A stretch of DNA of 64,000 bases. It comes from Prorocentrum cordatum (lineage: Eukaryota; Sar; Dinophyceae; Prorocentrales; Prorocentraceae). Below the pieces are notes generated by a model, which saw only the letters and a list, made by a program, of their open reading frames with translations, made no database searches and was not told the origin of the DNA. This document shows, piece after piece, positions 22,610 through 32,440 of the stretch. Each line of letters begins with the position of its first letter. The stretch's first letter is position 1. The stretch is from assembly GCA_963575745.1 (NCBI GenBank), contig CAUYUJ010014174.1, positions 242,501 to 306,500 of the forward strand, read 5' to 3'. Position numbers and translations under genes: made by a program.

Positions 22610-23480
22610 GCGGCCCCCTGGAAATCCCCTGCAGGAGGGAACACCTCACAGGTGACAGTTGAGGCCGTGAGGTGGCGACTATTCCTGCAGGCGCAGATCA
22701 CCGAAACCACAGTGATTATTCAGAGACCCGTTGCACTCAGGCTTGCATGCTCCACGCGTCTCGTTGATTTGAAGAACACAGCGGTACGCGTAGCGCCAGG
22801 CTCGCGCGTGATCCATGGAGCACCCCGGACAAATAAGGCCGATGCACGGATAGCCTCGCGCAGCGAAGGTCAAGACAGCGAGCGAGGTCGGGCTTGTGCA
22901 GCGCTTGCCAGGCAGGCGATCCAATTGTGACGCCTGGGTTGGCGGCACACTTGGCACTGCCAGCACTAGTGCCAATCATGGTCAACATCCTCGCCCGCAC
23001 ACGCGCGAGCATTTTGGGATGGGGTGTGCGGGAGGGTTTGGGGTGTGAAGCAGGTCCTCGCGTACCTGTAGGGCCTGGTCTAGGATTCTTGCCTGGCCGA
23101 CAGGCTGAGCAAATAGCTTTATAGCGTGATTGCACCCACTATGCCACTGCGAGGGGCGGGCCAGAAACTCAGGTGCGGCCACACGTGCCCCATACTCAAC
23201 TGCTCGCGAGGTTTGAAGGAATGCCGCCCCCAGTCGTATCCGAAGTTCGGCCGACGGTGATTAAACCAGCTACGCCCCAGCCAGCCTTGCTTTACTCGGG
23301 TACGTCGGCATTGTGTTAATGGTGATGGTGACGATGATGTTCGAGTGGGACTTGATGGAAGAGGGGGAGGAGCAGAAATATGACGACACGGATGGGGGGT
23401 CGAATGGAGAGGGAGATCGGGCAGCGGACCCGCAGGGGGATCGATCGAGGTGGAGGGATTGTCGTACGCGTGTTTTGCTT
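22610..23480. other. intergenic stretch without a recognisable gene
   Basis: No motif, RNA or repeat recognised. Confidence 0.4.
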
Positions 23481-23489
23481 CTCATCTTT

Positions 23490-23890
23490 GTCCTCTCGTT
23501 CCGTCTCGGTCTTCCTCCTCCATCGTTCTCCCTCTTCCATCGTTCACCTCCTTTTCCTCCCCGTCCTCCTCTCCGTCCTCCTCATCTTTCCCCTCCTCCT
23601 CTGCTTCTTCCTCCTCTTCCTCCTCCTCCTCGTCCTCCTCCTCGTCCTCCTCCTCCTCCTCCCCCTCCCCCTCCCCCTCCTACAGTCCCCTCATAATGAT
23701 AATAATCCCCCACTCCTGTCCTCTTGATCATCCTCCTCTTACTGTCTACATCATCTTCTCACTCCACCTCCTTTGCAGTCTACCCTTGTCCTCCTCTCGT
23801 CGTCCTCATACTTTTCATTATCATCCTTGCTCCTCCTCCTCCTCATCATCATCATCATCATCATCATCATTATCATCATCATCATCATTA
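23490..23890 (+). repeat. CTCC-rich tract ending in (ATC)n, 5' flank of the LINE
   Basis: Pyrimidine-rich cctcctc text runs into atcatcatc with a few att triplets at 23842-23890. It abuts the first base of the spliced-leader sequence at 23891. The same microsatellite resumes after the 3' end of the LINE. Confidence 0.9.
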
Positions 23891-23911
23891 TCCGTAGCCA
23901 TTTTGGCTCAA
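23891..23911 (+). other. spliced-leader sequence at the 5' end of the LINE
   Basis: TCCGTAGCCATTTTGGCTCAA matches the conserved dinoflagellate spliced leader through its 21st base; the expected final G is A. It sits directly after the (ATC)n flank and before the 5' UTR. This is where the leader would be if a trans-spliced transcript had been reverse transcribed and inserted. Confidence 0.9.
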
Positions 23912-24100
23912 AATGGCGCGATCAGGGCAGATGTCTGGTCTCATGAGGCTGGCTCTAGCCGTCGCGTCCATTCTTGGGTCAGTTTCCCAATCCTCCAAGC
24001 TTTCAGCGAGGCCTTTGCGGCCACAGTTCTTTCCATATCACCATACCGACACCCAGCCCCAGTCGCCCGATTGGGAGCCCAGCCTCGGCGGGCTCGACCA

Positions 24101-25306
24101 ATGGCAGGACGTGGAGGTGGTGCTCGAGGTGCCGCGCGCGGTGGCGGCGGCAAAGCCAGCAGCGGTCGTGGACAGCGGGGCGGTCAAGCTCCAGGCGCGG
24201 GTGGCAGCGGTGCAGCGCCCAGGGTCTGGGATTGCCCTCAGTGCGGAGCCAAGAAGAATTGGGGCTCTCGGCACGTCTGCAGGAGTTGCGGCTACGATTG
24301 GTGGGAAAGCGGTTCTGGTGCGAGTTCTTGGTGGAGTGGCATGTCACAACTGGACGCCAGAGAACGCCACGAGCTCAACCAGTTGCGCAGGAAGGTCAAA
24401 AAGTTGGAGACCAGCAGTCAAGCAGGACCAGGAGTCGATGGCGGTGGCGCTGGGGCGGCAGGCGTCGGGTCGCAGCCCGACGACAAGCCAGAACGTGTCC
24501 GCCGATTGGGCAAGCTACGAAGTGAGATCAAGAAGATCGAGGGCGTGGACGGCACTGAGGCCATTCTCGAATCCAAGCGGCAGGAGGCGCAGCAGTTGGA
24601 GAGCGAGCTGGCAGCAACCAAGCCCACGTCAGTCCAGCTCAGTGAGCTGGAGCGCAAGCAGAAGAACCAGGAGGCCACCACGGCGGCCTTGGCGAGCAGG
24701 ATCTCGGCGGCGGACAAGCAGCTCGCCGAACTACAGGCCCACAAGCTCGAGCTGGAGGGCAAACATGCGCAGAGTCAGGCCAGCGAGAAGGAGCTCCAGG
24801 CGCTCATCGACAACCTCCTGGCGCAACAGCTCCGCGAGCGTGAAGCACAGCAGCGGGAGGAAGGGCCGCGAGGGACGGTTGCCCCAGCGTCCCCAGGCGC
24901 CCAACTCAGCGAGGGGGAGCGAGCCACCGCTTTCCTCGCCGCTCTTAATCAGTGCTCAGGCATGCTCGCCCCTGGCTTCGCCGAGCAATGGGACGGCCAA
25001 GTCGCAGAGATGCGGCGTCTGGCACAGCGCGTTGCCACAGCAGGCGCCGCGGCGGAGCGCGACGGGAGCGGCGACGAGCAGGAGATCGACGAGAAGGACG
25101 TCGACGTCATCCTGGACTCCCTGGAGGAAGAGGCCACCGAGGAGGGGGCAGCAGAGGCCGCGGCGGGCGAGGTGGGCAACGGCGAGGCAGCAGGCGACGC
25201 CGCAGCCAAGGCCGCCGCAGCCGCCGCCATGCGCAAGCTTCGTGCCCAGAAGCTCCTCCAAGGCCTCCGCTGCGCGGGGATCCGCAGAAGGGGGAAGCGG
25301 GGGTAG
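24101..25306 (+). CDS. LINE ORF1 protein: RGG region, zinc finger, coiled coil
   Basis: A 401-residue ORF1-type protein, probably the RNA-binding/RNP component of the LINE. The ATG at 24101 is chosen because upstream sequence in this frame is microsatellite or 5' UTR. Residues 1-40 are Gly/Arg-rich with RG repeats. Residues 43-63 form a CX2CX11CX2C zinc finger after a Trp (C45, C48, C60, C63), resembling RanBP2-type fingers. From about residue 90 to 260 a charged heptad pattern (ERHELNQLRRKVKKLE, then Glu/Gln/Lys-rich) predicts a coiled coil. An acidic Ala-rich tail ends QKLLQGLRCAG. A second frame stays open over the whole ORF without a protein-like pattern. Confidence 0.8.
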   Translation: MAGRGGGARGAARGGGGKASSGRGQRGGQAPGAGGSGAAPRVWDCPQCGAKKNWGSRHVCRSCGYDWWESGSGASSWWSGMSQLDARERHELNQLRRKVKKLETSSQAGPGVDGGGAGAAGVGSQPDDKPERVRRLGKLRSEIKKIEGVDGTEAILESKRQEAQQLESELAATKPTSVQLSELERKQKNQEATTAALASRISAADKQLAELQAHKLELEGKHAQSQASEKELQALIDNLLAQQLREREAQQREEGPRGTVAPASPGAQLSEGERATAFLAALNQCSGMLAPGFAEQWDGQVAEMRRLAQRVATAGAAAERDGSGDEQEIDEKDVDVILDSLEEEATEEGAAEAAAGEVGNGEAAGDAAAKAAAAAAMRKLRAQKLLQGLRCAGIRRRGKRG

Positions 25307-25310
25307 CCGC

Positions 25311-27375
25311 CCTCACTTCACCATCGTCAGCCTCAACGGCAGCGGATGGGGCCCTTTCACCACCATCCTCGGCGAGCAGCAGGACCCACAACAGCAGGCG
25401 GTGGCGGAGGCTCACCTCGGCGACGCACTGTGCATTCAGGAGCACCACCTCAACGGCTACCGCGCCGTGGAGCAGGAGCAGTGGTGTCGACAGGTTGGCT
25501 GGAGCGCCGTGCTGACCCCAGGGGTGAGCCCGGTCGGCGCAGGCCTCCAGCGCGCCGTCAGCAGTGGCACTGGCGTGGCCGTGCGCACCTCGCGCGGCAT
25601 GTGCGGGCCAGGCGCTGGCGGCAGCAAGGACAGCTGCCACGCGGCTGGGGGCCGCGCGACCATCGTGCACATCAACGGCGTCGTGCCTGGAGGCTTCCTG
25701 CTGGGCTCGGTCTACCTGGACAACGACGACGTGGGCGAGCACAGCCAGAGCGTCTTGCAGCAGGTCGGAGCCACGCTGAAGTGCACTGGCAAGCCCTGGG
25801 TCCTGGCGGGGGACTGGAACGTCGAGCCTGACAGGTTCCACCTCCGCGCGGGGCATTGGCTGCGCAAGCTGGGCGGCCACGTCAAGGGCACCTGCCAGCA
25901 CTCCCCCGTCAAGGAGCCATCTGAGCTCGATTGGTTCATCGTCAGCGTGGATATGCTGGACCTCGTCAGCGGGTGCGAGCGCCTCAATATGACGGAGCAG
26001 GGCTACGCCAACCCGTGCAGGCCCCACATCGGGGTCAAGCTCTCCTTGGCTTGTCAGGGCGACCTTGGATATGGGCCTATGCCAGCCAAGGAGTGGAACC
26101 ACGACGAGTTGCGGGACGCGATCGGCGTGGGGGAGGATATGCAGGCCATGACGGAGGTCTACCGCGCCCTGTGCGAGGGAGTGGGGGACGAGCTCGTCTG
26201 GATCTACCAGATCCCGCCCGACGGCGCCAGTTTGTACCGTGGCCGTGGGGGCCCGCCGAGCTTCAGCTTCGGCACGCAGGCCAGGGCGCGCCCCATCAAA
26301 GGGCCCAAGGCCAGCTACAAGGGCAAGAAGCTCATGCATCTGAGCGACTATTTCACGCAGCTCCATCAGCTCGTCGGCGGAGGCTCGGACGCCGTTTCTT
26401 CGGCAGGGCTCATCCAGTGCCAGCAGGGCGACGACGAGCGGGAGGCGGAGCGGATGGAGGCCAGGGCAATCAAGCGCTACAAGCGGGTGCTCGGGCGCCG
26501 TGCCCGCGGGTGGGTCCCTAACCCCAGCAACCCCGACCACTACGCGGACGAGAACGAGTGGATGGAACAGCGCGTGCCCTACATCTTTCGCATGCTGGGG
26601 CTGCCGACGCACTTTGCGACGGGCACGGCCCAGAACTTCGAGCGTCGCATGCAGACGGCCAGGGACGTATGCGAGTCTGCCTGGCGTCGCGGCGGCACAG
26701 GCAGGCTGGAGCTGGTGCGCATTCTTCAGCAGCTCGGCCTTCTCGACCGCGGCTGCTGGGAGGAAGAGCTGCGCAGGGCGGCGGATAGCTACCACGAGTC
26801 CAGGCGCTGGCTGGAGGAGCGGGGCGACTACAGCAGGCCCCTCCCAGGCGCGCCCATCGCCTACGGCTATACCGAGACGGAGAATAGCACAGGCGACGTC
26901 GCTCCCCTACCACCAGTGCTTTGCAGGCTTGCCACCTGCCCAGCGGACGCGGGGGGGTGGAGCGCCATCGAGGTGGGTGAGGCAGGCGTCAGGCGCACAC
27001 TGGCGCGACTGGCCAACGGCTGGCTGCCGCACCTGCACGCCCCCGACGCGCAGCAGGACAAGGTAGAGTGGATGGACCTCTGCACGCACTACGCCTACGA
27101 GCGCCTCAGCCAGTACGAGGGTGACAATGGCGACGAGGGTGAGCAGGTCGGCATCACAGAGGGCCAGTCTGACGGGGCGGGGATGGGAGCTGCATCAGCG
27201 GACGGGGACAGCGTGATCCCACCCCAGCCTCAAGCGAACTCCTTCGCGAGCCTCGCAGCGGCAGCGGCAGCCAGCAGTGCGAGTGCCACTGGAGATGGCG
27301 CCAGCGATGCGTCGGCGTCGGGGGCGGGAAGGGGAGCCGCATCTGCGGAGGGTATCAGCGTGATCCCACCCCCGC
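25311..27375 (+). CDS. LINE ORF2, endonuclease part (frame-interrupted)
   Basis: Encodes the nicking endonuclease used for target-primed reverse transcription (exonuclease-endonuclease-phosphatase fold). Visible motifs are HFTIVSLNGSGWGP at the start, CIQEHHL with the metal-binding Glu, VLAGDWNVEP with Asp and Asn, ELDWFIVS, and PHIGVKL at the catalytic-His position. A linker of about 450 residues follows, ending in a Ser/Ala/Pro-rich stretch. The frame is open upstream into ORF1, so the true start is uncertain; entry could be by a frameshift near 25270-25305, by re-initiation, or from a fused ORF broken by an indel. The frame loses the protein pattern within the C tract at 27365-27380, where the next frame takes over. 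Confidence 0.82.
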
Positions 27376-30300
27376 CCCCCTCGCGCCAGGTCGGCTCGGC
27401 CGTTCGGCGAGCGAGCGGCAGCCCGCTGGGCTCGGGCAGTCGACATCTGCGAGGACAGCTGGCAGGCCTCCGAGGGCGCGCGCAACATGTACGCGCGCAA
27501 GGCCCACGAGTTGGAGGCCAGCGACCCCGACGCCTGGGCCATCGCTGGCGACGAGCATTACTGCTACCTGCATGGCGTCAAGCAGTTCATGCGGTACCAC
27601 GGCGGCAGGCGCGAGGGCAGCGACTGCAGCTCCGACGGCGACGCCAGCAGCAACGGCGACGGAGCAGCGCAAGCGAGCAGCAGGGCGCCTAAGCCCCCGT
27701 CCACAGTGGGCCTTCCCCTCGGCGCCCAGTGGGCAGCACGCGTGGCCCTGGCCGCCGAGTGCCCCAGCCTGCTCCCCTTGGCCGACTGGGCCGCTGAGGC
27801 CAGGGCCGAGGCGGAAGCCGATGGGGCAGCCTTCGCCGCCATTCGAGGCCAAGGCTTCAAGGAGTGGATCCGTCACTCCATGGCTGAAGGCGCAGGCGGG
27901 CTCCACGCCTATCGGCGCGGGCCCAGGGCATGGGCCCCCGACGACGAGTACAACGGGGCCCCAGCCCATGCCCCAGACCGAGTGAAGGTTGTGGCGAAGC
28001 AATGGTCAACAGAGGTCTGGCGGGTCAGGCGAGACCGCGACAGGTTTCGGCCGCAGCTCCCGCGCTCTGGCGGCGAGGCCCTCCCCAGGCCCTCAGCCGA
28101 TGAGCTGCGCATGGCCGCCAGGACCTTCAGGCACGGCACTGGCGTCGGTAGCGACCGCCTCAACCCACGGAAGGCCGCGGACCTCAGCGACGAGCTCCTG
28201 GAGGCAGTCGTCGACTTCGGGATGAAGTGCGAGGAGATCGGCGGCTGGCCCGACGTCATCACGGACTCGCTCGTGGTCATGCTTCCGAAGCCCCAGGGCG
28301 GGTTTCGGCCCATCGGGCTGCTGGGCTGGCTCCCTCGCCTCTGGAGCCGAGTCCGGCAGCCCGTGGCGCGGCGCTGGGACTCGCAGATTGACTTTGGCGT
28401 CGCAGGCGCCTTCTGGGGGGGGCGCGGCCGCGCGGCCGAAGAGGCCGTCTGGTGGCAGGCCCTGCGCGCAGCAGCCGCACACGCACGTGGAGAAGGAGCA
28501 GCAGCGGCACTCATCGACCTATGGAAGGCCTACGAGCTCGTGGACTTGGCCATCATCCAGGGCCGTGGCGTCCTGGCTGGCTACCCTCGGGGCCTGCTGG
28601 GCATGGCCCTCACCCTGTACGCGGGGGAGCGCCGCTTCATGCTCGACGGCAGCGTGTCCGAGCCCTACCTGCTGGATGCGGGACTCATCGCGGGGTGCTC
28701 GCATGCGGGTCGGCTCCTCAAGTGCGGCCTGCTGGTGCTAGCAGACGAGCATGCGCGGCTGTGGCGGGCGCTCGAGCCCAGAGTCACCCTAGCCATCATG
28801 TTCGACGACTGCTGCGTCGGCTGCCACGGACCGATGGCACAGGTCGCAGCCTACGTGGCCCAGGCGACGAAGGCGGTCATCTCGCAGCTGGAGGCCCTTG
28901 GCTGCAAGGTCTCAGCAGCAAAGAGCGAGCTGCTGGCCAGCTCGCCAGAGCTGGCATCACTGGTCGCCAAGCTGATGGGCGGCATCGCCTTCCCCATCGC
29001 CGACTCGGTCAAGAACCTGGGGGTCGACTACTGCCTCGACGGCCAGGCGTTCGTGGTCCTCGAGAAGCGGCACACGAAGGCGGCATCCCAGCTGCAGAGG
29101 TTGCACGCCATCCGCTCGCAGGAGACCCCAGCAGCAGCTCGAGTGGCGAACGCTGGTTTGCGGCCTGCTACGCGCTATGGGCTGAGCGTGGTGGGTTGGC
29201 CGACGTCGCAGCTCAACAAGTGGAGGAGCCAGGTCAACGCCGTTCACCACGGGCGCGGCCCAGGCAAGAGCCTCAGCCTCAGTTTCCTCCTCAGCAAGCG
29301 TCTGCACAGCGACCCGCTGCACGACCACGTGGCGCTTCCCATTGTCGCATGGGCCAAGGCGGTGCAGTTCAACTCAGATTGTAGGGACCTGAGGGCCCTG
29401 GGCAGCGCTTTCGCGGGGGCCAGGACGTTGCTGGCCAGTGGCGGGCCTGAGGCGTTGGCTGGGCGCGGGCCAGCTGCTGCGTGCGTGTTAGCCTGCCACC
29501 GCCTGGGCTGGACCGCCACACTGCCAGGGCTGCTCACCAACGACAAGCAGCAGCTGCTGGACCTACGGACCCTGGGGGCCTCCACGCTCGCCAAGCACAT
29601 CGCCGATGGCCACGAGAGGGCGCTGTGGCGAGCAGCGAGCAAGCACCCAGGGCTGGAGCATCTGCGCGATGGAGGCGCCCTGTCCAGCATCAGGCGCACA
29701 CTAGCACGCAAGCGCATGAGCAAGCAGAGGGCCAAGCAGATGAGCTCGGCCAAGAACGCGCTGGTCGGATGTCTCTGGCCCGTGGCGCGGCGCTTCTTTG
29801 AGGAGCGCCCATTGGCCTCCTCTCCTTGGGGCCCCAGGGGATGCCCTGCGCACGGCACCGTGCGGCACCTGGCGTGGCAGTGCCCTGCCACCGAGGCGAG
29901 CCGCGCCGAGTGGATCTCCAACGAGGAGGCGGACGAGCGGCGCCCCCCTGGCGACATCCCCTTTCGCACCATCGTCGATATGGCCAGCATCGGGGGCGAG
30001 GAGGACCCGCTCTGGCCCCGCGCTCTTGCGCCAGAGCACCGAAGGACCCTGCCACCGCCCACCGACACCAGGGAGACGCGGAAGGAGGGCCGTGCCGACT
30101 TGGTGGGGCAGCCGCTCTCGGGCGACCTCTTCACGGACGGGAGCGTTCTGGACCCCAGCCTCGTCTCGGCGCGCGGCGGCTGGGCGGTCGTCGTCATGGG
30201 ACCCGACAGCGAGGCAGTCAGCCTCTTCGGCCCGCCCCCCTGGCCGTACCCCCAAGAATCAGGGGCAGCGGAGCTCGCGGCGGCCATCGAGGGCATCCAG

Positions 30301-31398
30301 AGCTGTTTACCACCTGTGCGGATCTTCACTGACTGCCAGCTGCTCGTGGACGGCTTCGCGGCGGGCAAGGCGTGGTGCCTGCAGTGGCAGCGGCCTTACC
30401 GCGAGCTGCGGGTGCGGTTCTGGGCGGCCCTCGACGACGCGGGGGTCGACAGCGTCACCATCCACAAGGTGAAAGCGCACGCCACGCTGGCGGACGTGCA
30501 GGCGGAGCGCATCACGGCTTGGCAGCGGCGGGGCAATCACAGCGCCGATGCCCGTGCCGTGCAAGGCGCGCAGATGCATCCCAGCGACGACGACGTGCGA
30601 GACAGGAGCCGCAGGCAGGACCGTCTCGTCAAGAAGGTCTTCTGCTGGCTGGGTGCGGCGATGCAGGACGGCGACGCCGAGCTCACAGCAGCGGACGGGC
30701 ATGAGGGCCCAGGCATGGAAGCAGTTCGGTGCGATTGGCGCGGCTGCAAGATGCGATGGCGAGCTCACTGCAGTTTCCCCGACTGCCCGCAGCGCACGTG
30801 CGGGCGGCACGGGACGTGGCTGGACGTCGACGGCGACACGGTCTGGGCCTGCCAGCAGTGCGCGGGCAGGGGCGACGCGCTCGCGGGCTCCTGGGCCTCT
30901 GGGGCCGATAGCAGTGGCGGCTCAGTTGCTGCAGCCGCGGCGCTCCTCTCGGCGGGCGCGGCGCTGCTGTCCCGCAGTCAGGCCAGCGATGCACCAGCAC
31001 AGGTGGAAGGAGTCGAGGCGCGTGCAGGGCGAGACGGCAGCGGCGCGCCTGGCGGCGGCCAGAGGGGCAGCCCACCGACGTCGGAGGGCCCTTCTGGGGC
31101 CGGTGGCGGGCCCCCGCCGCCGCCGCCGCCGCAGCTCCCGCCGTGGTGGGGAGTCGACGCTCACGGCTCCCACGACCTGTGGCGGGCTGGTAACCACCTC
31201 TTCTGTGTGAAGTGCGGCTACTGGACGCAGAGCCGCAGGATGGCGGGCTTGGCAGCGGAGTGCCCGAAGGCCCCCAAGAAAGACAGGCAGAAGGCGGTGC
31301 TCAGCAGGCTGAAGCGCGGCCTGCAGCCCGCTGGGACGGGTGGCATCGGCGACCCTGAGCCGCTGCGGCGCATGCGCAGGCGCGTTGATGGTGGCTAG
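27364..31398 (+). CDS. LINE ORF2, reverse transcriptase and RNase H part
   Basis: Continues ORF2 in the next frame, open from 27364 to the TAG at 31396. Numbering is from the Met at 27487. Reverse transcriptase: MLPKPQGGFRPIGLL in the fingers, motif A ALIDLWKAYELVD (D344), motif B LIAGCSHAGRLLK, motif C IMFDDCCVG (F439, D440, D441), then KSELLAS. RNase H: LFTDGS (D884), AAELAAAIEG (E929), IFTDCQ (D949), GNHSADARAV (D1021). The tail has Cys/His clusters (CDWRGCKMRWRAHC, CPQRTCGRH, ACQQC) and a final FCVKCGYW motif, probably nucleic-acid binding. Catalytic residues look intact. Confidence 0.92.
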   Translation, partial: SHPRPPRARSARPFGERAAARWARAVDICEDSWQASEGARNMYARKAHELEASDPDAWAIAGDEHYCYLHGVKQFMRYHGGRREGSDCSSDGDASSNGDGAAQASSRAPKPPSTVGLPLGAQWAARVALAAECPSLLPLADWAAEARAEAEADGAAFAAIRGQGFKEWIRHSMAEGAGGLHAYRRGPRAWAPDDEYNGAPAHAPDRVKVVAKQWSTEVWRVRRDRDRFRPQLPRSGGEALPRPSADELRMAARTFRHGTGVGSDRLNPRKAADLSDELLEAVVDFGMKCEEIGGWPDVITDSLVVMLPKPQGGFRPIGLLGWLPRLWSRVRQPVARRWDSQIDFGVAGAFWGGRGRAAEEAVWWQALRAAAAHARGEGAAAALIDLWKAYELVDLAIIQGRGVLAGYPRGLLGMALTLYAGERRFMLDGSVSEPYLLDAGLIAGCSHAGRLLKCGLLVLADEHARLWRALEPRVTLAIMFDDCCVGCHGPMAQVAAYVAQATKAVISQLEALGCKVSAAKSELLASSPELASLVAKLMGGIAFPIADSVKNLGVDYCLDGQAFVVLEKRHTKAASQLQRLHAIRSQETPAAARVANAGLRPATRYGLSVVGWPTSQLNKWRSQVNAVHHGRGPGKSLSLSFLLSKRLHSDPLHDHVALPIVAWAKAVQFNSDCRDLRALGSAFAGARTLLASGGPEALAGRGPAAACVLACHRLGWTATLPGLLTNDKQQLLDLRTLGASTLAKHIADGHERALWRAASKHPGLEHLRDGGALSSIRRTLARKRMSKQRAKQMSSAKNALVGCLWPVARRFFEERPLASSPWGPRGCPAHGTVRHLAWQCPATEASRAEWISNEEADERRPPGDIPFRTIVDMASIGGEEDPLWPRALAPEHRRTLPPPTDTRETRKEGRADLVGQPLSGDLFTDGSVLDPSLVSARGGWAVVVMGPDSEAVSLFGPPPWPYPQESGAAELAAAIEGIQSCLPPVRIFTDCQLLVDGFAAGKAWCLQWQRPYRELRVRFWAALDDAGVDSVTIHKVKAHATLADVQAERITAWQRRGNHSADARAVQGAQMHPSDDDVRDRSRRQDRLVKKVFCWLGAAMQDGDAELTAADGHEGPGMEAVRCDWRGCKMRWRAHCSFPDCPQRTCGRHGTWLDVDGDTVWACQQCAGRGDALAGSWASGADSSGGSVAAAAALLSAGAALLSRSQASDAPAQVEGVEARAGRDGSGAPGGGQRGSPPTSEGPSGAGGGPPPPPPPQLPPWWGVDAHGSHDLWRAGNHLFCVKCGYWTQSRRMAGLAAECPKAPKKDRQKAVLSRLKRGLQPAGTGGIGDPEPLRRMRRRVDGG

Positions 31399-32317
31399 GC
31401 TCTTTCGCCGCGTCGCTCGTTCCAGTGCTGAGGCGGAACCCAGTGCGTAGGGGTTTCCACGCGCATGGGATCGGGCTCGGCTGCCAGCGGCAACGCAGCA
31501 GGTCGGCATCTGGCCAGGACCCGCTGCGATGTTGGTGGCGAGGTGCATCCGCTTTCGCACGGTGCTTAGTCGGGCGCGCTCTGTGCCTTGCATGGCTCGC
31601 CCAGCGGAAGCTGAACCAGGTGCGTAGGTTCGCACGCGCACGGGATCGGGCTCCGTCTGTTCTGCGCTGCTCTGTCCCCGCGCTTGAGCGGAGGCTGAAC
31701 CAGGAGCGTAGGATTTCCCACGCTCGGGATCGGGCTCTGCTGCCAGCGGCAACGTTACGTCCCCTTGGACGCTGCGATGCTGGTGGCTAGGCCGCCTTTC
31801 GCTCGGCGCTCGTGTCCCGCTCTAGAGCTTGCTCCTGCCGTTGCACGGCGCTCGCTCGAGCGGGATCTGAACCAGGTGCGTAGGTTTCCACGCACTGGAG
31901 CACTCCGTTTAATGTAGAGGCTGGCGCGCTTGCCGCGACGGCCAGCGCTTCGTGCGCCCCAGCTTGCTCTGCTCTGTGCCGCCAGTCGGAGGCTGGACCG
32001 TGGTGGTAGGTTCGCACACCGCCATGGTTGCCTCCGAAGGCCACCGCATTGCAAACCAGTCCCTGTCTGTGGCCAGGAGCCAGCGGGAGGTTTGCGTTGC
32101 TGTGGCACTTCGAGCCAGCAAGCTGAGTTGCCGTGAATGCTCGATGCCCTGCCTTTCGCTTGCCTCGGCCGAGGCGGATGGCGTGGCGTCTAGTTTTCAG
32201 GCGAGTCTGCGAGTGTGCCTTGGGCACGGGCCAGGCCTTGCGTCCGCAGCGCCAGAGGGAAAGGCCATGGCTTCGGGAGGCTGTATCGAGCGGGGAGCTC
32301 CAGACCTTCTTGGATGC
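31399..32317 (+). repeat. LINE 3' UTR with imperfect internal repeats
   Basis: The sequence around the ORF2 stop (ggtggctagg) recurs at 31786. The phrase gaaccaggtgcgtaggtt, cacgcgcacgggatcgggct recurs in variants at about 31437, 31612, 31698 and 31868, with ctgccagcggcaacg at 31480 and 31740. Units are imperfect and of unequal length. This may be a structured tail recognised by the reverse transcriptase. Confidence 0.7.
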
Positions 32318-32440
32318 GTGGATCATCATCATCATTACCATCATCACCATCATCATCATCATTATTATCATCATCCATCGTTATGCTCTCTCGAGCCCTC
32401 ATCATCCTCACCCCCGTCCTCATCATCCTCCTGACCGCCG
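32318..32440 (+). repeat. (ATC)n and TCATCC tract at the LINE 3' end
   Basis: atcatcatcatcattaccatcatc text to 32377, then tcatcctcacccccgtcctc-type text to about 32440. It resembles the 5' flank at 23842-23890, so it is a tail, a target duplication or the other half of one microsatellite. Confidence 0.85.

Larger units (their letters stand above)
23891..32385 (+). mobile_element. LINE retrotransposon (ORF1, APE endonuclease, RT, RNase H)
   Basis: A nearly full-length non-LTR retrotransposon of about 8.4 kb. In order it has a spliced leader (23891-23911), a 5' UTR of about 190 bp, ORF1 with zinc finger and coiled coil, an apurinic-type endonuclease domain, a reverse transcriptase with an FDD active site, an RNase H domain and C-terminal Cys/His motifs. 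A 3' UTR of about 920 bp with internal repeats and a terminal (ATC)n follow. No LTRs were seen. Two frame changes, near 25300 and near 27370, interrupt ORF2. They may be mutations of this copy, assembly indels in homopolymers, or frameshifting sites. Confidence 0.92.

Noticed and set aside
25107-26795. Minus-strand open frame of 562 codons within the LINE
   Set aside because: Antisense shadow of the endonuclease region; the plus strand has clear catalytic motifs.
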